From: Hirudinaria manillensis
Taxonomy: Eukaryota; Annelida; Clitellata; Hirudinida; Hirudinidae
Assembly: GCA_034509925.1 (NCBI GenBank)
Contig: CM067528.1
Location: 11,420,001 to 11,484,000 of the forward strand
Length of the DNA: 64,000 bases
Reading direction: 5' to 3'
How positions within the stretch are numbered: the stretch's first letter is position 1; every line of letters starts with the position of its first letter. This document shows, one piece after another, positions 48,988 through 60,977 of the stretch. A program made the position numbers and the translations under genes. The notes beneath the pieces are model-generated. The model was not told the DNA's origin. It made no database searches and was given only the letters and a program-made list of their open reading frames with translations.

Positions 48988-50547
48988 TCAGTGCTTCTTT
49001 TTGAGCTCTTGAAATCTTTTTGACAAATCGTCAAAGTTTACTTGATCGCCATGAGTGGCTTCACTTCTTCCTCGGACGGAATCGTTCGGCACAGGTGGAA
49101 GGCATGGAAAGTCATCTACCATAGCGTTTGGGGCGAGTGCTGGGTATGGCGGAACAGCTTGAAAGGGTTGCTAAAGTAACAAAGAAGACGGCTCTATTGA
49201 GAAGCCAAACAAAATTAATAATCAAAGTTGTGAATCTGTGATAAAATACAAATGAAGAAATTCTCATCAACTTCAATGCAAACTCACATAATTAAATAAG
49301 CAATACTATGTTATAAGGAAAACAAAATTTCTCTGTTTAAACCTGCACTGGAGGATAGGATGTGTACTGAGGAGGCACTGAATTGGGACCAATTGTGAAT
49401 CCAAAATCTTGTGGAGGTCTGATCTCACTGCCCATATTGAACGGTGTAAAGTTCATGAGGTCATCACTGGGTTTCACCTTGGCAGCGGGCATTCCTCCTC
49501 CTCCTCCGCCATTTCCTATATTATTACCAAACTCGTCGTCGTCCTTGCCGAAGATTAAGTTCGAACATTCGGTTTCCACGGGAGATACGTAGGGAATGTT
49601 GAATGATCTGAATGTTAGCAGAATGGTCAACAATTTATACATGACATACTGTACATGAGGATAATGTGGCACACCACAAATAGCAGAAAAATTAATATTT
49701 CATTTATTTAGTTATTATTATTGTTATTAAGACTAATATTAATACAAATCACTTGACATGTTTTGTAAATAGTGAAAAATCAATGACCGAATTGAATTAA
49801 ATAAATACATTGAAATGTCAACAACATTGAAAAGGAAACAAACTTTGCTATCTCCTCCATATACTTTTCCACGAGAACTCTAGGCGGAGCATGGATCCCC
49901 AATTTGTGGATGAGTTTTTCATTGACGTTATGAAGATTATTTGCCTTGCAGTTCATTACAAACTCTTTACCATATTTCAAAGCTAACTGTTCAGTGATTA
50001 CTACAAGTTCTTGCACGTCCCCTTGAATCCGAGGTGTGGCCCATATTATACTAGCAATCGGCTCCTCTAGACCATCTTCCAATATTCTTGGCAAGAAATC
50101 AAATAAATCATTGATATCAATCATTTAATTCATACTGGAGTCAATTAAATATATAAAATAAATATGAGAAAGTAAATGAAACTTGGATTATTTTAACAAG
50201 TGTTAGACTTTCTTAGATTAGGTTAGTCACAACTAGCCTTTGAAAAGAGGAAAGTAAAATATCAATTACAGAACTCACTTGGATGTTTGCAAGACTCCCA
50301 TTCGAGCTAATAAGAGATCACAATACATTTCAACAATCTCTAAACCTTCTACCATGTAATCTTCTCTTATTATATGCTCCACTCTTATCCTGGCTCTATC
50401 TTCCTTTCCATTTTTAATGTAATCCGCGATTTCTTTCCTCGATTTCACAGCCATTTCAGATTTCTTTTTTTCTAGTAATTTCAACCTGCTTATGGCAAGT
50501 CTCAGGTTGGTAATCAATTTCTGGTATTTGGGACCACTGGAAAACAT
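48988..50547 (-). CDS. IST1: IST1 homologue (ESCRT-III-associated protein)
   Basis: This is a regulator of ESCRT-III membrane scission that binds CHMP1 and the VPS4 ATPase through MIT-interacting motifs, and acts at endosomes and in cytokinesis. Four exons: 50547-50279, 50086-49844, 49607-49343 and 49170-48988, with matching phases, giving 319 residues (human about 364). The N-terminal core is very conserved: INRLKLLEKKK is matched here by ISRLKLLEKKKSEMA, and RARIRVEHIIREDYMVEGLE by nearly identical residues. The core continues with IASIIWATPR and APPRVLVEKYMEEIAK. The middle is a Gly/Pro-rich linker. The C-terminus is a clear MIM, FDDLSKRFQELKKKH. It is convergent with the V-ATPase gene, with about 0.9 kb between them. 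Confidence 0.96.
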
Positions 50548-51500
50548 CGCAGTTCGTTTTTGCTCTTGAAACTATTACGTGAAAATATCCAAAATATTAC
50601 GCGTGACTAAAGAACTTTTGAAAATTACTCATCAAACATTTGGCGATTCCGCCTTAGTCAAAACAAAAGCCCAAAGCCTATTATGATCATGTTATCAGAA
50701 TAATTTAATAAAAATTTAAAACAAGTCTACGCTTGTAGATAGATTTGATTAATACCAATTCTTGCGATTTTTAAATTAATGTCTATATATAATTTAACAT
50801 CTACGTTAAAACTAGACACTTGGAAGAGGTATCGGGATGAATTAGAAGGATCGCATACTGTCGTACAAAATATTATAGAAATTAGAGGAGTTAGTATTTA
50901 GATATTCAGAGACGCCGTCCGGACGAGGAAGGGGAAAAATTCTGGAAAAATCTCAAGACACTGTCGGCGGATATAGCATTACCCAAGATACTTAATATTA
51001 CCTTAGTGCTATGGATTAAGTAAAGAAACAGTTATTTTACTCAGGAAGCATCCCCCAACAACCAGCAAGCACACAACTAAGCAGCTTCACCAACCCCAAC
51101 TCACAAACTGAACCACAAAAATGTCATGTGGCCCTCAGCCTATCTACACGAATCTTAGACGTTCTATCACAGAACCCAAGTAATGTGGGGTGTGTCACCC
51201 ATTCCGAATGACGTATTGCCAACACGTTTGCCAGACTAGTCAGTTGATATTATGCTGGTGTACAATTTCAGAACCCATGTGACCAAACCTCTGCAATCAT
51301 GGCTTAGAGACTTGGAAAATCCAAGATGAGACCAAGGCAAACCTGTTTCATAGTAACGCGTGGCATCTTTAATGGCATGATATTCAAGATATTTTTAGGT
51401 AAAACATTCCCTATGAATTCCCCAACAATCCTTTCAAATGTTCCTGCAAGGCACAAATAACAAAAGTAAAGCACTAAATTCCTCAACAAAGAATTATCTG
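50548..51500. other. Intergenic between IST1 and Suppressor of fused
   Basis: This should contain the IST1 promoter and the Suppressor of fused 3' UTR, both minus strand. No further exon is recognised. The minus-strand frame at 51304-51543 is an out-of-frame overlap of the last Suppressor of fused exon. Confidence 0.55.
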
Positions 51501-54500
51501 CTATACGTCCACAACATTTATGCTGAGACCCCTTGATGGCCATGATGCAAAGTATGGCAGGTCAATCTGAAATGGACAATAAATGCAATTAAAACCTTCT
51601 AACCATTAAAAAATATGACTCATCAAGTCTTGAGATTAAAATCTAATAATAGTTGGCACGAGTAACATCACGAGGAGCAAGGACCACTTAAATGCAGAAG
51701 GCAGCTTACCTTTCTCAGCCTATTGAGATCAGAGCATTTGTCCAAAACATCTTCCATGAAATTATCATCCAACAAAACCTGATATGGGGAATTTTGTTGT
51801 TTGAAATTTTCTTAAAATCTATTTATCTTGTGAAACCTACCTGCAACCAGTTTCTCTTAGAAGCAAATGGTTCATCTTTTGAAACAAAAGCTCCCTCCAC
51901 ACTTTCTGCTACCAGGGTTACAATAGAGTCATTCATGACATTTTTGAAGGTAAAATGGCGACCGTGCTTAAGACGACCCCTGATAACAAGTTACGAAATC
52001 AAACAATATCACTACGAAGTTTATATCTATCTGCAATTGTGATGAGACTGATACATGTATAAATAAATAAATACTTGTAATGTCCTTTAATATCATATAA
52101 TCCTCACCTGATTGCCAAATGAAGCAGTTTTGCTGAGCTCAGATCCAATGTAATAAGGACTGAATCATGGGGCTTTGGACTGTGGATTGTGGCTTCATTG
52201 CCATCACATGGTGCATCCTTGCTGTGGAATATGATTATTCAACTTAGTTTCTCTCAAAATAGGTGGAGATTACCCTGGTCAATGGGACTTTTTTTTTAAT
52301 TTGTTCCTTTTTGATGCTAGAATTAGCATTATTATCTCTATTAAAAGTAATGTTATTACCTCTAAACCACCTATAAATTTTTTTTCCCTGTCATTGTTTT
52401 GATATCCATTTTGATGCTCTTCCATAAGAAATGTATTTGAAATGATCAGGAGGAGGCAGCAAAAAGAAATGAAATGATCATCCCTGACTTATAAAATGGT
52501 TCTAAATCCATTTTTACTAAATCCAAATTTTCAAGTCCAAATAGAACGAATCCTTACAATTATAGGAAAGGTGTCAGGTAATATAAATAAAATAAAATTG
52601 ATGTTTAAAATAAGAATAGGTGCCAACCAGAAGGCATTCAGAAGATTAAACAACATGTTAATTATTTAAGTCCCATTTCCATTTTTTATATTTGGCAAAT
52701 CCAGGAATAAGAAAGGTCACAAGCATTTTTGTTGAAACGAGAAAGAAACTGCAAGCAGCAGAGATTTAGGGATGCTAATGACAAACATGAAGTTAAATTT
52801 TGATGAATCAGTAGCAACAAAGTTCATCTTTATGAATATTACTCACCTAGTATTTTGTGGCAATTCCATTGAAAATACTGAAACATAAACATTAACTGTT
52901 GAATTTTAAATAGCCATAAATTAGCCTTTAAATGTACTTAAAATGGTCCTAGTTTTCATCAATAATGACATGATAACCTGATGAGTAAGTCTGCAAATGA
53001 TTTTTTGAATCCTTCCAGCAGCATCTTCCAGATACTCCACTCAAATTTGATCCATCATTAAGAATACCTTCATCTAATGTCGCCTTTTAATCAGAAAAAT
53101 TCTTGTTAATAAATGCCAGTTGAATAATAATTAATTAATCAAACTCTGAGGGATGGATCGATGCTAAAGATTGATTCTCGCCTGCTCATGTTTGTAATCA
53201 ACCAGAGACCTCCTGCCCTTGGAACAAACATAAATTCCATTTTCTTGAAATCATAGAAATGGCAAAAAGGAATGCAATAAGCATGGAAGACTTATTAATA
53301 CTTGCAAACTAATACTTCTCACATATTTCTCACAAATAGTTGAAATATAATCCAATAAGGAGACAAAGTTTCAACCAACTGTGGAAGTGTTTTCATGAGG
53401 TCTGCAATTCCAACTCCATTCCACCATTGGACAGCTGTCAATTCTTCCTCAAGCACCCCAACAACCTACAAATTGATGTTTTACTAAAGATGCATTACGA
53501 ATATTTACAACATGCATTTACATTCTAAAAGTCACTTTGAAAGAAATTAAATTCAATTAAAAAAGATATTAAAATGTCATTTCATCTTGAGTCATTCAGA
53601 CATAACTAGCAGCAGTATTAACCAAAAAATAATCAAAGTCCTCTCTTCCATGACATTAAGCATCTGCAACGTAATTCAAAATAGCAATACTTGAAAACCT
53701 GAAAGAAATTGACCGATCCAAATTCGGTTGTCATTGGTTCCAACTGAGGATCAGCACAGATGATCATGCTTTGAACCAAAGATGTCAAAGTGCCATCCAA
53801 GGAAGATTTCCATGGAATGTGATCTCCAATGCAGAAAGTATTCCCTGCATGATTAGTTGTTACCCTATATTTGATTAAGACTTTAATTCAAACATAATAA
53901 ATGTTAATCTTCATTAAAACAGATGATTTCAACACCTTAGAATTTAAGAAACAAACTAGTTTATTGAGATTTTCAAAAATCTTTGTAATTTTTAAGAACA
54001 CATCCGAAAATTTGGCCAAAATGTGCTTGTTTTCATGAAAAACATTGATAATCAATCAAAGTATGCCCAAGAATTTTGAGTGATGAATTTGAGGACATAA
54101 AATCCCCAAACAATATTAACAACCTGAACTGAAAATGTATCTTGCTAAAGATTGGAGAAGTGAAGCAGGCCAGAGAGGTGGCTCTGACACATTTATGTGA
54201 TCTGCTTTTAATCTAAATGTGAGCTCAAAACCATGACCACTTGGCTGATCAGGACCTGAGATTCTAAAATTAAAAACCCAATCATTAGATATAAATCATG
54301 TAAAGTCAGTTTGGAATTATGTATCACAAGAGTTATTGCCATAAATTCTTTTAGAAATATTTGAATGAAACACTTTGACTCACTTGTGAACTCGGCCATC
54401 ACCATGAAGGTCTGAGAGTCCAAAACTGATGTAGTGCCAATGGGGAGGTATATTTTTCTTCGGATCTCCATTATTTAAATACATGCTTATGTAATCTAGT

Positions 54501-54760
54501 GGATCAGGGCCACCAAACCTTCAAATTATCAATGCAAAATCAAAGCCAACTGCCTTTTTCTTTAGTAAAATACAGACAATTCTTGTAAAATGTCTATTTG
54601 TAGTTTAGTAAATCCGCTAAATACAACGCGTCAATAACACAAACCAGTATTTTACAATGGCAGTTACTTGGAGAGGATTCGGCTGGTCGGGATAAATTTT
54701 CCGACATGCAGAGTACATGGCCTTAAGACCTGCCGGTGCTAAAGACGTACAGTGAGCCAT
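51501..54760 (-). CDS. Sufu: Suppressor of fused homologue (Hedgehog pathway inhibitor)
   Basis: This cytoplasmic protein binds and restrains Gli/Ci transcription factors in Hedgehog signalling. Twelve exons with consistent phases: 54760-54645, 54518-54384, 54263-54124, 53844-53699, 53465-53380, 53217-53145, 53083-52978, 52877-52847, 52221-52108, 51979-51841, 51778-51710, 51566-51501; 406 residues. Diagnostic runs in order: YPDQPNPLQVTAIVKYW, HWHYISFGLSDLHGDGRVH, GHGFELTFRLK, NTFCIGDHIPW, AGGLWLITNM, GSNLSGVSGRCCW, GRLKHGRHFTF and the tail WPSRGLSINVVDV. The two-lobed fold is covered from end to end. The protein is about 80 residues shorter than human SUFU, mostly because the disordered central loop is reduced to about 45 residues, part of it on a 31-bp exon. 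Confidence 0.96.
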
Positions 54761-55537
54761 TTGAACCAATAACACAAAAAAAAGCAAGCTTTCGTAGCAA
54801 GTCTTTTGTCAAATTTCCTGGACTACCCGACTCCTCTTCGCTCCTGACGGAAGAAGTTAACCTGAAGTGCTTTGTCTAGAGATAGCGATGTTGTTTAGCT
54901 ATTGCCCCAGGATTTAAATCTCAGTGAGAACATTAATTACAACAACACCATACTTAGCACGCAGTCAGAATGCACTTTTTCCCCTCGCTTCACCAGTAAC
55001 AACAGCAACAACCCTAGATTTCTAAGAGCTAAACGAATGTGATTTTGCGCCTATGCCCAACAAATGCCTCAGCGCATGTCAAATCACAAATAATCCTATT
55101 TAGAATTTTAAACCTAGTCTCATAAAACTTATTTTTGGCTTCCAGTCAATTCCCAGGATTCCTCAAATTGACAAGTTTACAGAAGACCACAAATGAAGGT
55201 TTTATTTAAGACCACTACTTAACTAATACAAAACGTTTCCGAATCAAAAGATTAGCAACAAAGAAGAAAAACCATTGCTAAAACCTATGAAAATGATCAC
55301 ACAGTATCTGAGACAAAAATATCAAAACAAAAGAATCAGTCTAGCACAGTTAAAAAGGCATCAAATTTGCAGTTTAAAACTTAATTCAGGTTAAAAACAA
55401 AAAAACAACATTATCAACAACCTCTAAAAATGTCATGCCTTTGCGTATCTGATATTTTACAGATTAACACAACTAAGCAATATACTCAAGATTAGGATAA
55501 CAAGAATCGGACAAAAACTCATGGATTTACGTAAAAG
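54761..55537. other. Intergenic between Suppressor of fused and the CUB/LDLa receptor
   Basis: This holds the presumed promoter of Suppressor of fused and the 3' UTR of the receptor gene (both minus strand). No other exon or repeat is recognised. Confidence 0.55.
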
Positions 55538-58500
55538 TTAACAATCCTTTTCACCATTTTCACTTTCACTGCCAGCCCCAACATTGTAATCGCCCTCATA
55601 TATTCCTTCGGCAGTGAAAGCCCCTTGACAACTTGTCAGAAGACCAAATTCAGGCATTCCCTGGGGTGAAATGCCTGGCAGAAGCTGATCATCACTTGAA
55701 ATTCTTGAAAAACTACTGGGATTACTTGAATCACGATCAACTTCCCATCGTATTTGATTGGCATCGACTTCCAGAGTTTGTCCCTCCACATTCAGCAAAT
55801 CACTTTGGTTTGACCATCTTGAAATTTCTCCAGTAGAAACATTTCCACTATTAAGATTTGGTGCACTGGCCAAGATTAATCTCTGAATATCCTGCTCAAA
55901 ATTGTATATCGTTGAGAATTCCTCTTGTCCTTCTATGAGCTCTGTCAAGGACGACGAATTTGACCTGCCATTCCAACGCAAGAACATCGATTTCAAACTT
56001 TGCAGTGGAGTTTTGAAGAATGAAAACTTTTTAGCCAAGTTTTGATTCTCATTCTGATCTTCAGGTGTCGGATCAGATGTTTGTTCCACGCCACGGATCG
56101 AAGGAAAAAGTGAGGAATAAGAGGGTGGAACGCGACCGGAATCGTTTTCGGATCCTTCGGAATCCCCGCTGCAGTCTCGACTCGTCAGGACGGTGCTGCT
56201 GGTTTCACCGACAGCTTCTTCGAAGGTAGGCGGTTCGTCGTCGTAAACTCTGTTGCGGCAAATCCTGTGCACGTGTCCTTCGACCGATCTCGGGTTAACT
56301 TTATTCGACTTCTTGAGCGTTTTTCTTCCAGGACCATTTCCGGGAATGTCTCGGCAGCTAGACGGAAGGTTGTCCTGCAGAATGAGAAGCGAATCGTCTT
56401 CCGAAGCTGCCCCTTCGGGCTGACAGTCGCTCAGGTTAAGTAATTCGTCGTCGCTTTGCTCTCCTGAAATTGAATTAACCACGTCAATCTTAGGCAAAGT
56501 TATTATTTATGACCATTTATTCATTCATTCGCTTGGCATGCTTTATCAGAATTATGATGATGAATCAACAAACTTAGCCTAATTTAATAATTAATTATAG
56601 TTAAATGAATAATTAATCATCCTTGATTTAATAATTTAATCCTAAAATAATCATTCTGATGAAATTTGCCAAAAAAAACAAACCAGATGTTTCCAGTGCT
56701 CTCTGAGCCCTCTCTTCTGCCATAACCTCCTCGAACGGTCTCGACGTTGCCATGGCGATGAGGTAGGGAGGCGGTGCCGAGAGGCGGGCATAAATCTCGT
56801 TCTGGACCTCCGTGATCGGGCTCACGTGCTGGCCATGGTGACACGTCAACCGCGATTGGCTGTCGGGCCCCCAATCTCTAAAGAAAAAGTCCCACCATTC
56901 CCTCTCGCCGGTTCTCAAGGGTCCCGTCAAAGCGTCGTCGCCTGAAATCGCGAAAGTTCACCCGAATGAATCGACTTCGATGCCGCCGAGGGCCGCCGAT
57001 CCTCACCTCCCAACATGGCCGCCCTTTCTCTCGACCTTTTCTTCCTCAGCATGTACAACTTGCATGAAAACCATATGATGATGAACGAGAGGATGACACA
57101 CGACAACGATCCAGTCACTGCTATCATGGTCACTTGGCCTTTAGTTGTAAAATTTCCTATGAAAATTATTTATTAGCAAATAATTTATCACTATTAAAAT
57201 CCCTATTATATTATTTATTATCATTCATTATTATTATATTCTTAAAATATCAAAAATTTCTCTGAAATGTTCTAATCAATGTCAAGTGCACATCATCATT
57301 TTCCCTGAGGCCGTATGATTATTTTCTACAAAACCCATTAAAAAGACTCAGACTGAAATCGATGAAGTGTACGGCATCAGAACAACCTGTACCGAGATAC
57401 TATTATTATTATTATTATTTTATTTATATATTATTATTATAATTAATATTGTTGTCCATTGTTTTGGCAGTCTCTATAGGCTATAAGATGTCGAGATGTC
57501 AAAACTTTTATACTTATGGAAACAAGGTTGAGATTGACTAGGTTTTCAACAACAAACCTGAGGAGCAGTCGTTTTCATCAGAAGAGTCGTGGCAGTCATG
57601 GATTCCGTCGCAGACCCAGGTGGAACGGATGCACTTTTTATTCTTGCACAGAAAAGCCTCATTTTTTTTATTGCACTGTTTTTCATCTGCGTGGGAATTT
57701 GAATAAAAGGTCATCAAAATCATTCTTCAAGTTTCATTTGATCTGCATTTTGTAAAGTTTGTGTACCTTCGAGACAAAGACAAAACTTGCACGAAGTTTT
57801 GACTGCAAAGTTTGAAGCAGATTTAAGCAATAATTGAGAAGTTTAGAACTGCTCACTGCAATTTCTTTGGTCGTCTCCGTTCAAGCATATGGGTCGACCG
57901 GTGCACCTGTCACTGGAGCGGAAACAGATGACCTCGCTGGTCGTCTTGTTCCGACACCTGTACATGTTGCTGCAGCCGGCTGTGATCAAGAATTGGATGG
58001 ATGGATGGATGGATGGATGGATGGATGGATGGATGGATAGGCAGTTGAAAAGTAAAGAGAATTTTGGATAGGTGAACAAGTGAGTTTGCAGAAGGAAGAT
58101 TCAGTAGATGGCTAAGAATAAACTTATCTATGGTAAAATGGATGAAATTGAATGAATGAAATGAACAAATCAATGAATGAATGCACACATAGGTGAGGTA
58201 GGAAGTGAATGAATTGATGAATACTTTCATTTTGCCAGAAAACTCATAAAGAATCTATGTAATCTCCTCTATGCCAATTCAATTGAGATTAATTTTAATC
58301 GAAATTCAATTAATCTACAGATCGGTCAATTATTCTTCCTCTGCTTAAGGTGGAAGGACTTACTGCAGTTGAGTTCATCTGACCCATACTCCATGCAATC
58401 CCAAACCCCATCACACCTTCTCAAATTGTCAAAGCAATCATCCTCGTCCAAACACCTGTTGTAACCAGAAGGACACAATCCTGTAGCAAAAAGAAATTAG

Positions 58501-59988
58501 AGAGTCCAATTAGATCCTCAACCAATCAATTATTTTGTTATGTTACGTTATATTAATTATTTCATTTTTAAGTTACATGGTTTTACAGAAAGTATTGTTA
58601 AAACAAAAAGAAATTAATTTGCATCCAAATTAAACAACTACGATTACCTTTTGGTCTGTAGGTTGCAGTAAACGGTATCCACGAGTTTATCTTGAGCTTG
58701 AAGACCCTGAGGATGATGGTGCTGCGAGATGAGGTGAACTTCAGAACTTTCGTGCTCTCCCCTGAGTCGGTAAAGTTGTTGCTGCAATGTTTTCCAACAT
58801 TTTTGTTCTAAGTTTATGATTATTATTATGAAGATATGATTATACACATTATATTAATATTAACTTTGAATTAACTGCAAGACTTTAACCTGTTACATTT
58901 TACGATGTTATATTGATTGACCCTCTTTGTATTTGGAATAATTTTTGTTAAGTGGAGTTTCTTGTTGATATTTAAAATAAAAATATTTAAAAAAAAAAAA
59001 TTCAACCGAAAAAACATCGTAAAAATTCTGCAAAATTCTGCCTCGTGTCATTCAAGGTTTCAAAGAAGTTGGAGGGGATTTAAAAGTAAATAAAATGAAT
59101 TTAAAAAAAATAACTTCAACAATTTTAAAAGTGCTTATAACAAGCTACCAATGAGGAAGTCAAGTGTTTTGGGATTCCTTTGTATTGAGAAGTCGTGACC
59201 AATGTATACAAATGAGTAATAGTAACAAAGGACCAGAATCAATTTTTTAAAATATTCAAAATACTAGTAAACCTTTACTGTTGACTCGAAATCTTAATTA
59301 ATATTTGAAATATCTAGATAAATGATGAAAAATAAATAAATTGGGCCAAAATAAGGTGTGCATCATAAAACATTGTTGCCTCTAACAAAGAAAGTACAGA
59401 AATAACTGAAGCATGACCCAAGTAAACTATTACATTTTAATGATTTTCACTTTTCTGATTCAAATATATTAAATCACTTATAATTAAAAATGTAATTTAA
59501 TAAACTCAGATTCAAACAACGAATCTGAACTTATGAGTTCAACAAAGTTCAACATAAAGGCAACACCATCAGGACAAGAACAACAACAATCAAATACAAA
59601 TGACAATTGTTGGAACCTGGAGATGGTCTCCATTGGAGTCAATGGGAAATGATTGTCAAATATCTCAAACAGGATTTCCTTGGTCTTGCTCCTGAAGATT
59701 TTTTCTACTTCAAATCTCAGCTTTAAAACAACATTCTGGTTGGATCCAACTGATATCAGGTAGTTGATGTGACTGCAATCCATCAAGTATGTACTTAAGG
59801 AGTCATGGCTCACTTTTCCTGTGTTTTCCAGTCTGTGGTTGCATTTGGAATCTGTCAAGTGGTAGCTCATTATTGAGCAGATTTCATGAGGAATCACAAC
59901 AGCTGGTTTATCTTGAGGCATGTAGATTTAATGTGAGAAAAACTGTTGATTCTACTAAGTAATAATAATAAGAATAATAAGAGCCTCC

Positions 59989-60025
<37 letters not shown>

Positions 60026-60583
60026 GCTATTAAATACTATGGCATGCAAAATATTACTCTAATCTTAAGGTCCAATTGCAGTCAATTATTTAAGGAAATG
60101 ACTCAAGCAACATCTACATTTTTTCCTTAGGATTTTGTTGCAAATTACGTTAATACCATATTGATTTTTGAAATTCAAAATTGTTAAGAAGGGAGACAAT
60201 TTTATTTTATTCTGACTAAATTCAAAATCTAGTATAATGATAATTGAGATGTTTTAATTTGACAGTGAGCCATTCTTTATCAAAGTGTTTGCCAGTTTAT
60301 ACAAAAATATTAAAAAAATCCTCACCTTTGTTGGAATAATTCAACATTGATGTACTTGGCATGACTGCAAACAAGTGCAAATCATTATTTTCATAAATTA
60401 TTTTTTAATTATGCCAAATAATGCCATACTGTCTTACAAAAAAATTTCCAATGTCATAACAAATACATGCCAATTGAGAAGTAAAGGAAACATTTAATGC
60501 AAACAAAAGTTACAGAACTCTTATTGAAAATATTTATTATACTCACTAAAATTCAGAGCAAGTAAATAGATAATCCTTTCCAT
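55538..60583 (-). CDS. CUB/LDLa transmembrane receptor related to LRP3/LRP10/LRP12
   Basis: This is a predicted single-pass endocytic or signalling receptor. Ten exons with consistent phases: 60583-60547, 60364-60326, 59911-59617, 58781-58648, 58480-58364, 57979-57857, 57686-57558, 57156-57007, 56941-56684, 56463-55538; 735 residues. Order: short signal peptide ([12 protein letters not shown]), a CUB-like domain ending [19 protein letters not shown], three LDLa modules ([49 protein letters not shown]), a TM helix ([19 protein letters not shown]) with a basic stop-transfer KKRSRER, then a cytoplasmic tail of about 430 residues. The tail has APPPYLIA and VPPSYSSLF (PPxY, binding sites for NEDD4-type WW domains) and acidic/serine segments. 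Human LRP12 has a comparable APPSYGQLIA. Relatives have two CUBs and five LDLa modules, so this is a shorter version. Confidence 0.85.
57994..58038 (-). repeat. (GGAT)n microsatellite beside a receptor exon
   Basis: A pure run of GGAT units on the plus strand lies about 15 bp upstream, in gene orientation, of the acceptor for the second LDLa exon. Confidence 0.95.
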
Positions 60584-60977
60584 AATTATAAAAGCCTAGC
60601 AAGACGAGTGTTCAACGCTCAATTAAATGTTACTTTACCAGAAATAATCGGTCAAAGGTAAATCAAACGCATACTTTCGTCTAATTTAAATATAACAAGT
60701 TATAATTTTTCAAAAAATATCTAACAATTATCATCAATAAAAACATAAATCCCAACGGCAGTCCAAAATTATCTTAGCCGGTTGACAAACCCCATTGTGT
60801 AAATAGAGTAGGCTTTTCTTTGACAGGCTGATACTTCGACTCTTAATATGAGCATAACAAAAAAATAACGTCGCCATATTTACGATTTATTTAATGTAAT
60901 TGATAATAATAATTTGAGGAAACAAACATTTAAACATTTATCTAAGCGAATTGAAGTATTTTGCCAAATCCTTTGTG

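Noticed and set aside
51304-51543. 79-residue minus-strand ORF (MAIKGSQHKCCGRIADN…)
   Set aside because: It is an alternative frame over the last Suppressor of fused exon and its 3' UTR.
57843-58230. Ile/His/Pro/Ser-rich frames near 58,000
   Set aside because: They come from the (GGAT)n repeat in a receptor intron. Only the LDLa exon 57979-57857 is supported.
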